A stretch of 38,862 bases of DNA from Campylobacteraceae bacterium. GTDB taxonomy: Bacteria > Campylobacterota > Campylobacteria > Campylobacterales > Sulfurovaceae. The stretch is taken from contig JALWKO010000064.1 in NCBI GenBank assembly GCA_027081405.1, forward strand, positions 1-38,862, read 5' to 3'. Shown here piece after piece: positions 26,796-35,821 of this stretch (the first letter of the stretch is position 1; each line of letters starts with the position of its first letter). The notes beneath the pieces are model-generated. The model did no database searches and was not told the origin of the DNA. It saw nothing but the letters and a program-made list of their open reading frames with translations. A program made the translations under genes and the position numbers.

Positions 26796-28190
26796 ATGGT
26801 TGTGACCCGTTTCGCCCCCTCCCCGACGGGGTATCTGCATATCGGCGGTCTGCGCACCGCGCTTTTTAGCTGGCTTTGGGCCCGGAAAAACGGCGGGAAG
26901 TTCCTGCTGCGGATCGAGGATACCGATCTCAGCCGCAACTCCCAGGAGGCGCTGGCGGCGATCCTGGAGGCCTTTGACTGGGTCGGGCTCGACTACGACG
27001 GAGACGTGATCTACCAATCCGAGCGTTTCGATTTCTACCGGCAGTACATCGACCGGCTCCTAGCCGAAGGGAAAGCCTACAAATGCTACATGACCAAAGA
27101 GGAGCTCGACGCGCTTCGGGCCGAACAGATGGCCAGAGGGGAGCGCCCCCGCTACGACGGGCGCTATCGGGATTTCACCGGGACCCCTCCGGCCGGGGTC
27201 GAACCGGTGATCCGGATCAAGGCGCCCACCGAGGGGGAGATCGTCTTCACCGACGGGGTCAAAGGCCAGATCCGCATCGCCGCCAGCGAGGTGGATGATT
27301 TCATCATCGCCCGCAGCGACGGGACCCCTACCTACAATTTCGTCGTCGCCATCGACGACGCCCTGATGGGGCTCACCGACGTGATCCGCGGCGACGACCA
27401 CCTCTACAATACCCCCAAGCAGCTGGTGGTCTACGAGGCGTTGGGATTCACGCCGCCCCGCTTCTACCACGTCCCCATGATCCACAACGAACAGGGGCGC
27501 AAACTCTCCAAGCGGGACGGTGCGATGGACGTGATGGAGTACAAACGTCAGGGCTTCCTCCCCGAAGCGCTGCTCAATTTCCTCGTGCGGCTGGGATGGA
27601 GCCATGGGGACCAGGAGATTTTCAGCCGCGAAGAGATGCTGGAACATTTCGACCCCCATGAGATTAACAAATCGGCATCCAGCTACAACCTGGACAAGCT
27701 GCTGTGGCTCAACGCCCACTACATCAAAAACTCCCCCAACGAAAAACTGGCCACGCTCCTGGAGGGCTTCGGCGTCCATGTCGCTGGGCACGACCGGATG
27801 GAGATTCTGCTCGATGCCGTCAAGGAGCGGAGCAAGACCCTGGTGGAGTTGGCGGAGCATATCCGGATGATCCTCGAGGCGCCGATCGAATACGATCCCA
27901 AAGCGGTCAAAAAGGCGTTCAAAGGGGAGGCGTTCGAGATCCTCGAAGCGTTCAAGGCCCGCTTGTTGCTAGCCGGTGAGCCCCATCTGCCCAGCGACTA
28001 CCACAAAGTGATGGAGGGGTTCGTCGCAGAGCGCGAGATCGGGTTCGGGAAACTGGGGCAGCCGCTGCGGGTGGCGCTGCTGGGGCGGCTGAGCGGCCCC
28101 GGGATGGACGAGGTGATGGCGATTCTGGGGGTGGAGGAGACCGTAGCGCGGATCGAGCGGGCGATCGAGACGCTGCGCGATCAGGAGTGA
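26796..28190 (+). CDS. gltX: Glutamyl-tRNA synthetase
   Basis: GltX attaches glutamate to tRNA(Glu) in the cytoplasm; Campylobacterota often carry two GluRS paralogs, one of which charges tRNA(Gln), and this sequence alone does not say which this is. The 464-aa class I synthetase has the HIGH-equivalent PSPTGYLHIGG (His15) and the KMSKS-equivalent KLSKR (236-240). ATG 26796 is chosen because AAGGA at 26785-26789 is well placed; a TTG at 26778 would overlap the pglF stop and add six residues. The gene ends tail to tail with mqnA, overlapping by 10 bases. Confidence 0.95.
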   Translation: MVVTRFAPSPTGYLHIGGLRTALFSWLWARKNGGKFLLRIEDTDLSRNSQEALAAILEAFDWVGLDYDGDVIYQSERFDFYRQYIDRLLAEGKAYKCYMTKEELDALRAEQMARGERPRYDGRYRDFTGTPPAGVEPVIRIKAPTEGEIVFTDGVKGQIRIAASEVDDFIIARSDGTPTYNFVVAIDDALMGLTDVIRGDDHLYNTPKQLVVYEALGFTPPRFYHVPMIHNEQGRKLSKRDGAMDVMEYKRQGFLPEALLNFLVRLGWSHGDQEIFSREEMLEHFDPHEINKSASSYNLDKLLWLNAHYIKNSPNEKLATLLEGFGVHVAGHDRMEILLDAVKERSKTLVELAEHIRMILEAPIEYDPKAVKKAFKGEAFEILEAFKARLLLAGEPHLPSDYHKVMEGFVAEREIGFGKLGQPLRVALLGRLSGPGMDEVMAILGVEETVARIERAIETLRDQE

Positions 28191-28840
28191 GGGGCGCGCC
28201 TTTTGGCTCTTTTGAAGAAGAGTTTGAGCCCCTTTTTCTCCCTCCAGCCGAGCCGGTAGTCGATATGCTCCAGATACCAGCGTAGCTGCTGTGGGGTAAT
28301 TCTCCGTTTTTTCGCCTCCCTCTCCAGGATGTAGCGGGGGATTTTCCACTCTTTCGATCCAAATCCCCGGGCCAGTTTCCCGATCTGCCTGCCGCGGCGG
28401 TTGTAGCAAAGCCGGGCGAAAACAAACGGCAACCCCGTACGCTCCTTCCACACTTGCGCCAGATCGATCCCCTCTCCGCCGGATAGCAGATGGCGCAGGG
28501 CCGCGTCGCCGATGAGTACCCGTCCCTGCAGACCCAGCACCTCCGCCAGGACGTTGGAGGTGGCAGAGGCGGGGTCGATCCCGCGCTCACCGGGGAGGAG
28601 CAGGACACTCTGGACCGAACCGTCGGCGACGATCCCCAGATCGGTGCAGCGGCAGCGGCCGCTTTCGATACTGGAGATGAATGCGGCGTGGATCCTCCCC
28701 TGCCGGAAACGGCGGTTGATTGCGCTGGGGACGCCGCGCCGCCACCGGAGCATCTGCGCAAACTGGGTCGAGGGGGTGCGGCGCTTCATGTAGACCTGAA
28801 ACGGCAGGAGGTTGAGGTAGGAGATGGAACCGAAAATCAT
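28181..28840 (-). CDS. mqnA: Chorismate dehydratase of the futalosine menaquinone pathway (MqnA)
   Basis: MqnA converts chorismate to 3-enolpyruvylbenzoate at the start of futalosine-dependent menaquinone synthesis. The 219-aa product starts MIFGSISYLNLLPFQVYM, matching the family opening GxIsYlNtlP, and has AAFISSIESGRC, VQSVLLLP and VLIGDAALRHLLS in the order expected of the periplasmic-binding-protein-like fold. It is a short form of the family, as is usual in Campylobacterota. The start at 28840 is preceded on the minus strand by AAGGGG, which is inside a perfect CGCCCC/GGGGCG inverted repeat (28843-28857). The 3' end overlaps gltX by 10 bases. No menaquinone partner gene is seen nearby. 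Confidence 0.88.
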   Translation of the reverse strand: MIFGSISYLNLLPFQVYMKRRTPSTQFAQMLRWRRGVPSAINRRFRQGRIHAAFISSIESGRCRCTDLGIVADGSVQSVLLLPGERGIDPASATSNVLAEVLGLQGRVLIGDAALRHLLSGGEGIDLAQVWKERTGLPFVFARLCYNRRGRQIGKLARGFGSKEWKIPRYILEREAKKRRITPQQLRWYLEHIDYRLGWREKKGLKLFFKRAKRRAPHS

Positions 28841-28842
28841 GA

Positions 28843-28857
28843 CGCCCCTTTGGGGCG
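28843..28857. repeat. Inverted repeat covering the mqnA ribosome-binding site
   Basis: CGCCCC (28843-28848), TTT, GGGGCG (28852-28857) form a perfect 6-bp stem. On the mqnA strand the stem contains the AAGGGG sequence just upstream of the start codon, so folding of the mRNA could limit translation. The element begins exactly where the first heptamer tract starts. Confidence 0.6.
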
Positions 28858-29064
28858 AATGAGGAATGAGAAATGAGGAATGTGAAATTTAGGGGCGTTT
28901 CTATGCAACGCTATCAAATGGAGGCGGGACTTTAGTCCCGCATGCAGGGCGAATGCCCTGTTCCCAATGATCAATGACCAATGACCAATGACTTTTCTTC
29001 TGCCGACTGCAAACTGCGACAGCGCTTTCGGTTTCGCACTCCTCACTCCGCACTCCTCACTCCG
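28857..29064. repeat. Composite heptamer/hairpin repeat, copy A
   Basis: Starts with five 7-bp units (28857-28891; GGAATGA-like, ending GAAATTT), then GCGTTTC-TAT-GCAACGC (28895-28911), a 7-bp stem with one mismatch and a 3-nt loop. Further 7-bp-period tracts follow, CAATGAC x4, CTGCNNN x3 and CACTCCT/CACTCCG x4. The last tract is approximately the reverse complement of the first, so the copy is bounded by imperfect inverted heptamers. Confidence 0.75.
28924..28960. repeat. Two tandem perfect hairpins
   Basis: GCGGGACT-TT-AGTCCCGC (28924-28941, 8-bp stem) is followed after three bases by CAGGGC-GAAT-GCCCTG (28945-28960, 6-bp stem). No T-run follows either, so neither looks like a simple Rho-independent terminator on the + strand. 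Adjacent paired hairpins like this resemble REP-type palindromes; they are embedded in repeat copy A. Confidence 0.65.
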
Positions 29065-29104
29065 AAAAGTTGTCGTATTATACAAGGCGGATTGGCCGTT
29101 TGGG

Positions 29105-29110
29105 TATAAT
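29105..29110 (+). promoter_or_regulatory. Putative -10 element upstream of the Moco genes
   Basis: TATAAT in the context GGGTATAATCCCGA, about 200 bp upstream of the moaD ATG. If used, it gives a long untranslated leader that includes the hairpin at 29185-29201. No convincing -35 is seen, as expected in this phylum. Confidence 0.5.
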
Positions 29111-29184
29111 CCCGAAATATGCATTAGCCAGCACACCATCTGTATCGATTATCGGCGGCATGGGCGACACATCCAAAGCCTCGA

Positions 29185-29201
29185 CGCACCCTCCGGGTGC
29201 G
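29185..29201. other. Perfect hairpin in the putative moaD leader
   Basis: CGCACCC-TCC-GGGTGCG forms a 7-bp stem with a 3-nt loop. Flanking ACACA/TGTGT and CCAAA/TTTGG segments could form alternative pairings around it. A structured regulatory leader (for example a cofactor-sensing one) is possible but I see no match to a known riboswitch core. Confidence 0.45.
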
Positions 29202-29275
29202 CCTGTGTTTTGGCTGTGCACCCCTACACACCGAGCATCGACACATCTGACGCACTTTCTACTGCATATTTTTGG

Positions 29276-29281
29276 GATAAT
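29276..29281 (+). promoter_or_regulatory. Putative -10 element immediately upstream of moaD
   Basis: GATAAT in the context TTTTTGGGATAATCG, preceded by a T-rich stretch (TATTTTTGGG) and 27 bp before the moaD start. This spacing suits a short leader, so it may be the main moaD promoter. Confidence 0.5.
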
Positions 29282-29308
29282 CGTTCCGATTTCAGGCAAG
29301 GGGACGCT

Positions 29309-29530
29309 ATGGTCAAAGTGGAGTTTCTCGGACCCATCGCCAGGGAGCCGATGGAGGTGGAGGCCGATTCGCTGGCCGAACTTTCCAGGGTCCTTTTCCG
29401 GGAGGAATCGATCCGGCCCTGGCTGGAAAAATGTGCCGTGGCGGTCAATGACGTGATGGTCAAGGACCCGAACCATCCGCTCAAAGACGGAGATCGGGTG
29501 AGCATCCTGCCGCCGGTGTGCGGAGGATAG
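29309..29530 (+). CDS. moaD: Molybdopterin synthase small subunit (MoaD/ThiS family)
   Basis: MoaD is the ubiquitin-like sulfur carrier that delivers thiocarboxylate sulfur to precursor Z in molybdopterin synthesis. The 73-aa protein MVKVEFLGPI... ends ILPPVCGG; the C-terminal Gly-Gly is the functional tail. ATG 29309 has AAGGGGA at 29298-29304; the frame is open far upstream, but that part is repeat-derived spacer and was rejected. The next gene is moaE, its partner subunit, after a 106-bp spacer holding repeat copy B. Confidence 0.9.
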   Translation: MVKVEFLGPIAREPMEVEADSLAELSRVLFREESIRPWLEKCAVAVNDVMVKDPNHPLKDGDRVSILPPVCGG

Positions 29531-29543
29531 GCGGTGCTTCGCT

Positions 29544-29637
29544 TGAGTGAAGAATGAGGAGTGAGGAGTGAGGAATTTCGGTATGCGTTGCCTCGCAACG
29601 CTTAAAGATCTAGAGACTATCGACTAGAGACTGAAAA
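29544..29637. repeat. Composite heptamer/hairpin repeat, copy B
   Basis: Five 7-bp units (29544-29578: TGAGTGA, AGAATGA, GGAGTGA, GGAGTGA, GGAATTT), 6 bases, then the perfect hairpin GCGTTGC-CTC-GCAACGC (29585-29601), then a second 7-bp tract CTAGAGA-CTATCGA-CTAGAGA-CTGAAAA (29610-29637). The last base is the A of the moaE start codon. The whole moaD-moaE spacer is essentially this element. Confidence 0.78.
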
Positions 29638-30101
29638 TGAGCGATATGGAACTTTATCAGGGCCCTTTGGACGTCAAAGCGATCTTTGGCCGCTGGCTGG
29701 ACGAGGAGGCGGCTTCCAACTACGGCGCCTTCACCCCCTTCATCGGTACGGTCCGCGAGGAGGGGGGGATCGAGGCGCTGAGTTTCGACATCTACGAGCC
29801 GGTGCTGCGCAGCTGGTTCGACGCCTGGCAGGAGAAGGCGCGCGCACGGGGGGCGAAGCTCTGGATGGCCCACTCTGTCGGCGACGTGCCGGTGCACACC
29901 TCCTCCTACATGGCGGCGGTCTTCTCCCCGCGGCGCCGGGTGGCGCTGGAGCTGATCGAGGAGTTCGTGGAGGACTTCAAAGCCAACGCGCCCATCTGGA
30001 AATACGACGTGATCGACGGGCGGAGGATCTATGCGGAGGATCGGAGCACCCCGATGGAGGGGGCGGGGGTTTTGGAATTAGGAAAGAGGAATGAGGAATG
30101 A
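29637..30101 (+). CDS. moaE: Molybdopterin synthase catalytic subunit
   Basis: MoaE is the catalytic subunit that, with MoaD, inserts two sulfurs into cyclic pyranopterin monophosphate. The 154-aa protein shows GAFTPFIGTVREEGG, LSFDIYEPVLRSWF, MAHSVGDVPVHTSSYMAAVF and the lysine-containing FKANAPIWKYD, all in family order. ATG 29637 lacks a clear ribosome-binding site because the sequence just before it is a heptamer tract; ATG 29646 is an alternative. The last residues, LGKRNEE, and the stop codon are encoded by the next heptamer tract, so a repeat has replaced the native 3' end. The family core is intact. Confidence 0.9.
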   Translation: MSDMELYQGPLDVKAIFGRWLDEEAASNYGAFTPFIGTVREEGGIEALSFDIYEPVLRSWFDAWQEKARARGAKLWMAHSVGDVPVHTSSYMAAVFSPRRRVALELIEEFVEDFKANAPIWKYDVIDGRRIYAEDRSTPMEGAGVLELGKRNEE

Positions 30102-30238
30102 GGAATTTTGGAGTGCGTTGCTCTGCAACGCTTTTTTTTGGTAAGTGGTGATGGCTTGAGGGTTGAGCGCAGACGCATCTGTAAGGTAGTCATAGATTGC
30201 AATCAATTATTTCTAATTTCTAACTCCTAATTCCCAAT
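30074..30238. repeat. Composite heptamer/hairpin repeat, copy C, with 10-bp inverted ends
   Basis: Five 7-bp units (30074-30108: GGAATTA, GGAAAGA, GGAATGA, GGAATGA, GGAATTT), 6 bases, a perfect hairpin (30115-30131), a non-repetitive stretch, and a second 7-bp tract (30204-30238: CAATTAT, TTCTAAT, TTCTAAC, TCCTAAT, TCCCAAT). GGAATTAGGA at 30074-30083 and TCCTAATTCC at 30225-30234 are exact reverse complements, so this copy has 10-bp terminal inverted repeats. The left end lies inside moaE. Confidence 0.78.
30115..30139 (+). terminator. Rho-independent terminator after moaE
   Basis: GCGTTGC-TCT-GCAACGC followed by eight T residues (30132-30139). The 7-bp perfect stem, short loop and T-run fit an intrinsic terminator for the moaD-moaE transcript. 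The same stem occurs in repeat copy B (29585-29601) but without the T-run, so the terminator seems to derive from the repeat. Confidence 0.75.
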
Positions 30239-30257
30239 TTGAAAAAGGATTTTTCCC

Positions 30258-31466
30258 ATGGCATTTCTCCATTTCGACGAATCGATGCGGATTCTGAAAA
30301 GCCAGACGATCGGTCGGCGCAAGACGCTTCGGCTTCCGCTGGAGTGCGCCCGGGGATACGTCCTGGCCGAAGATATCGTTGCCCCGGCCGACAACCCTGC
30401 GGCCCCCACTTCGGGGATGGACGGCTATGCGGTGCGGCATGAGGACCTCGCCCTGGGAAGACTCGCGATCGCAGGGATCAATCCGGCGGGGAACGCCGAG
30501 CTGCAGCCGTTGCGGCCGGGTGAGGCGATCAAGACCTTCACCGGCTCCCTGATGCCCCCCGGGAGCGATACGCTGATCCCCATCGAGAACGTGACGGTGG
30601 AAGAGGGGGGGATCGTCATCGACGAGCCGGTCCCCAAAGGGTTCGCCGTCCGGCCCGTGGGGGAGAACTATGCCAAAGGGGAGCGCCTCATCGAGGCGGG
30701 CACCCGACTGAAGTATCCCCAGATCGGGGTCCTGGCGGGGCTCAACCGCTCCCACGTGAGCGTCTACGCCCATCCCCGGGTGGCGATCCTCGCCACCGGA
30801 TCGGAACTCCTGGAACTGGGGGAGGAGGCAGCTCACGGGGGGCAGCTGCGCAGCTCCAACAACTACACCCTCGCCGCGATGATGGAGCGCTTCGGAGCCG
30901 AGGTCCTTCCCCTGGGCTGCGTGGGGGATGATCCCGGGAGCATCGCCGCGGCGGTGGAGAACGCCCTGGCCCAGGCCGACATCGTCGTCAGCACCGGTGG
31001 GGTGAGCGTGGGGGATTTCGATTTCGTCAAAGACGTGGTCGGGGCGCTGGAGGGGGCCGTGCTCCTTTTCAAGGGGGTGCGGATCAAGCCGGGCCAGCAC
31101 ATCATGGTCGCCCGGCGCGACGATCAGTTCATCGTGGCGTTGCCGGGTTTTGCCTACTCCTCCACCGTGACGGCGCTTCTGTATGTGGTGCCCCTCGTCG
31201 CCATGCTCCAAAATGCCCCCGATCCGATCGAGCGGGTCCGGGCGGTCCTGGACGAGCCCTTTCGCAAACGGGCCCGCAAGGCGGAGTTCACCGCCTGCAA
31301 TCTCCGGCTCGTCGACGGACGGTATCGGGTCGATTTCGCCGGCAAAAAGGTCGGTACCAGCGCCATCCTGACCAACATGCTGGGGCCGGTGGGGCTACTC
31401 TATACTTCCGAAGAGGAGGGGGACAAGGACGCGGGCGAGGAGGTGGAGGTGCTCAAAATCCTCTGA
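30258..31466 (+). CDS. moeA: Molybdopterin molybdenumtransferase
   Basis: MoeA inserts molybdate into adenylated molybdopterin, the last step of Moco formation. The 402-aa protein has the family's N-terminal LPLECARGYVLAEDIVAP and NPAAPTSGMDGYAVRHEDL, then KTFTGSLMPPGSDTLIPIENV, VAILATGSELLELGE, and DIVVSTGGVSVGDFDFVKD, which is the MPT-binding TGG motif. ATG 30258 is preceded by AAAAAGGA. It lies after the putative terminator at 30115-30139 and a heptamer tract, so it may have its own promoter, but none is clear in the 118-bp interval. Together with moaD and moaE it forms a Moco block, with modBC nearby on the minus strand. Confidence 0.93.
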   Translation: MAFLHFDESMRILKSQTIGRRKTLRLPLECARGYVLAEDIVAPADNPAAPTSGMDGYAVRHEDLALGRLAIAGINPAGNAELQPLRPGEAIKTFTGSLMPPGSDTLIPIENVTVEEGGIVIDEPVPKGFAVRPVGENYAKGERLIEAGTRLKYPQIGVLAGLNRSHVSVYAHPRVAILATGSELLELGEEAAHGGQLRSSNNYTLAAMMERFGAEVLPLGCVGDDPGSIAAAVENALAQADIVVSTGGVSVGDFDFVKDVVGALEGAVLLFKGVRIKPGQHIMVARRDDQFIVALPGFAYSSTVTALLYVVPLVAMLQNAPDPIERVRAVLDEPFRKRARKAEFTACNLRLVDGRYRVDFAGKKVGTSAILTNMLGPVGLLYTSEEEGDKDAGEEVEVLKIL

Positions 31467-31535
31467 TCCCCCGCTTTTGCCGCGTCTACGGGCGTTTTCT
31501 CCCCGATTTTTAACCCAAATCACGCAATTTTTCGA

Positions 31536-31541
31536 TATAAT
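31536..31541 (+). promoter_or_regulatory. Putative gyrB promoter (-10 element)
   Basis: TATAAT preceded by a T-rich run (CAATTTTTCGA), the typical Campylobacterota sigma-70 layout without a -35. It is 84 bp upstream of the gyrB ATG. The T-rich tract also may mark the end of the moeA transcript, but no hairpin is evident. Confidence 0.65.
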
Positions 31542-31556
31542 CAAAAGAATTTATAG

Positions 31557-33940
<2,384 letters not shown>

Positions 33941-33941
<1 letters not shown>

Positions 33942-35368
33942 TGCTCCGTTCGCTTCAGGAGGAACGATCCCGCCATTTTCGGATGGCGCTTCGGATCGCC
34001 CTTCCGATCCTCGTTTTTTTCTTCGCGCTGGCCTATGGGGTGTTTTTCCGCGAAGCGCCGATCAGTTTGACGCTGCAGAATGTCGTCATCTTGGGCGGAA
34101 CCGTTTTTGCGGTGGTCTATTTCGTGTTTTTCGCGTTAGAGCTCTCCCGCAAAGAGACACTGCTGGATCGGGTGACCGAGGGGTATCACTACGATGCGTT
34201 TTTGGATCATCTCAAAAAGCATCACCCCCAGACCCTGGCGGCGGTACAAGTCTCCAACCTTGGGGAGATCAACGAAAGTTTCGGTGTGGCCAAAGCCGAT
34301 GCGATACTTAGAGGTGTGGTGCGCGAACTTGATCGCTATGTGTTGGAGACGGTCGATCGGGACGGGTTCATCGGGAGACGGATGGGGTCGGAGATCTTGT
34401 TGGGCTTGGACGCTCCCACTCCCAAAGTGGAAGCGGCCTTAGAGGAGATGCTTGAGCAGGTCAATCGGATCGGAGGGGTGGATGTGGAGCTGCGAAGCGC
34501 CGTTATCGCCAATACGGTGGACGATCCCCAAAAAGCGATCGAGCAGTTGCATGACCTGCTGCATATGCAGCGCAGTGAGCTTCCCGGCCCCGTACCGGCA
34601 TCTGCGGACGCGTTGGAGATGAGCAAAGAAGAGTACCGGATCCTCCACGCGTTGGAATCGGGGGCGATCCGGCTCAGTTTCCGCCCCTTGCTCAATCTCC
34701 ATACCGATCGGATCGATCTTTATGAACTTTCGGTATACCTGGAAGGGGAAGAAGGGCGAAGGATCCTCCCCAAAGAGTTCCTCCCGGTAATCAACCGCAA
34801 AGAAAAAGGGGAATTGTACGACCGTTTGGTTTTTGAGAAAGTGCTTGAGGTCGCTGCGTTGATCGACCCCGAGATACGCTTCAGTTTCAATCTCTCTCCT
34901 TATTCATTGCGTAGCGACGCGTTTTTGCAAACGATGTTCGATGCGCTGGATCGATCCCGAGTCGATCCGAGGCGCTTGATCGTGGAGATTTACGAACGGC
35001 GTAAATATCATAGCGTCGAGCGTTATTTTTCGTATCTGCGCCGACTCAAAGGCCGCGGGATCTTGCTGGGGTTGGACAATTTCGGATCTTCCAACGCCTC
35101 GATGGAATATTTGCGAAGTTTTCCGTTTGATATGATCCAGTTCGATCGGAGTTTCACCAAACGGATCGACAACGAAATGGATCGCGCGATGATGCGCTCT
35201 TTGGTGGCGATGGCGATCGAGCGGCGGATACTCACGGCGGTCAAATGGGTCGATCGCGAAGAGCTCTTGGAAACCTTCCGCGCGATGGGAGTCGATTATG
35301 CGCAAGGGTATGCGGTCGCATCGGTCCTTACGGAATCGGAGTTGATCCGTCGCTACAATCCCGCTTAA
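33941..35368 (+). CDS. Membrane protein with degenerate GGDEF and EAL domains
   Basis: A 475-aa protein with two N-terminal membrane helices (IALPILVFFFALAYGVFF and VVILGGTVFAVVYFVFFAL), then a GGDEF-like domain in which the signature is GSEIL (149-153), and an EAL-like domain. In the EAL domain, the motifs are YELS (Glu262) for EAL, NLSPYSLRS, DNFG (379-382) for DDFG, and QFD (400-402) for KID. Loss of the second Asp and the Lys predicts little or no phosphodiesterase activity; c-di-GMP binding or a scaffolding role is more likely (inference). The start overlaps the gyrB stop (TGATG). Possible TACAAT promoter for queF lies in its 3' end. Confidence 0.85.
35354..35359 (+). promoter_or_regulatory. 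Putative -10 element for queF
   Basis: TACAAT in the context CGCTACAATCCCGC, 22 bp upstream of the queF ATG and inside the end of the preceding gene. It matches the TACAATCCCG found before gltX. Because it is also coding sequence, chance occurrence is possible. Confidence 0.4.
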
Positions 35369-35381
35369 ACAAGGAGTATCC

Positions 35382-35774
35382 ATGCGTTACGGAGAGAAAG
35401 AGATCAAAGCGTTCGACATCGACCGGGAGGAGAACTTCTGGCCCAACGAACACGAAAAAAACTACCGGATCGATATCGAGCTTCCCGAATTCATGTGCAA
35501 ATGTCCCCGATCGGGGTATCCCGACTTCGCGACGATCCGGCTGAGCTACGTCCCCGACAAGAAGGTGATCGAGCTCAAGGCCCTCAAACTCTACATCAAC
35601 AGCTTCATGGACCGCTACATCTCCCACGAAGACGCCGCCAACGAAATTTTCGACACCCTCTACGGACACCTGCAGCCCCGATGGATGAAGCTCGTAGCCG
35701 ATTTCAACCCCAGGGGGAACGTCCATACGGTGATCGAAATCGACAGCGACCGGATCGAAAAATTTCGAAACTGA
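35382..35774 (+). CDS. queF: NADPH-dependent 7-cyano-7-deazaguanine reductase (QueF)
   Basis: QueF reduces preQ0 to preQ1 for queuosine in tRNA. The 130-aa protein is the short, single-domain type. Catalytic Cys41 and Asp48 are in CKCPRSGYPDFA, and VIELKALKLYINSF is the family's substrate-binding stretch with the conserved glutamate. ATG 35382 has AAGGAG at 35371-35376. The upstream neighbour is unrelated and the downstream gene has its own promoter, so this is probably a single-gene unit or the end of the gyrB transcript. Confidence 0.94.
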   Translation: MRYGEKEIKAFDIDREENFWPNEHEKNYRIDIELPEFMCKCPRSGYPDFATIRLSYVPDKKVIELKALKLYINSFMDRYISHEDAANEIFDTLYGHLQPRWMKLVADFNPRGNVHTVIEIDSDRIEKFRN

Positions 35775-35785
35775 GCCGAAGGTGC

Positions 35786-35791
35786 TATAAT
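35786..35791 (+). promoter_or_regulatory. Putative promoter of the DUF2853-type gene
   Basis: TATAAT in the context GTGCTATAATCGG, 30 bp upstream of the ATG, immediately after queF. It shares the TATAATC form with the gyrB site. A strong AAGGAGG ribosome-binding site follows at 35810-35816, so high expression is expected. Confidence 0.6.
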
Positions 35792-35821
35792 CGGAATGCA
35801 ATAATTCTCAAGGAGGAATCG

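Larger units (their letters stand above)
28841..29308. other. Non-coding spacer between mqnA and moaD, rich in 7-bp-period repeats and hairpins
   Basis: About 470 bp with no convincing gene. It holds, in order: the mqnA hairpin, heptamer tract (GGAATGA-like) and 7-3-7 hairpin of repeat copy A, tandem hairpins at 28924-28960, heptamer tracts CAATGAC (28965-28992), CTGCNNN (29000-29020) and CACTCCN (29037-29064), a TATAAT promoter (29105-29110), a hairpin at 29185-29201 and a GATAAT promoter (29276-29281). Open frames crossing it contain no recognisable protein and read low-complexity repeats. Confidence 0.75.

Noticed and set aside
28857-29064. CRISPR array
   Set aside because: The repeats are 7-bp tandem words with no spacers, and there are no cas genes.
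28988-29308. N-terminal extension of moaD by over 100 residues
   Set aside because: The extra part translates the heptamer repeats and spacer; MoaD proteins are about 75-85 aa and ATG 29309 has a good ribosome-binding site.
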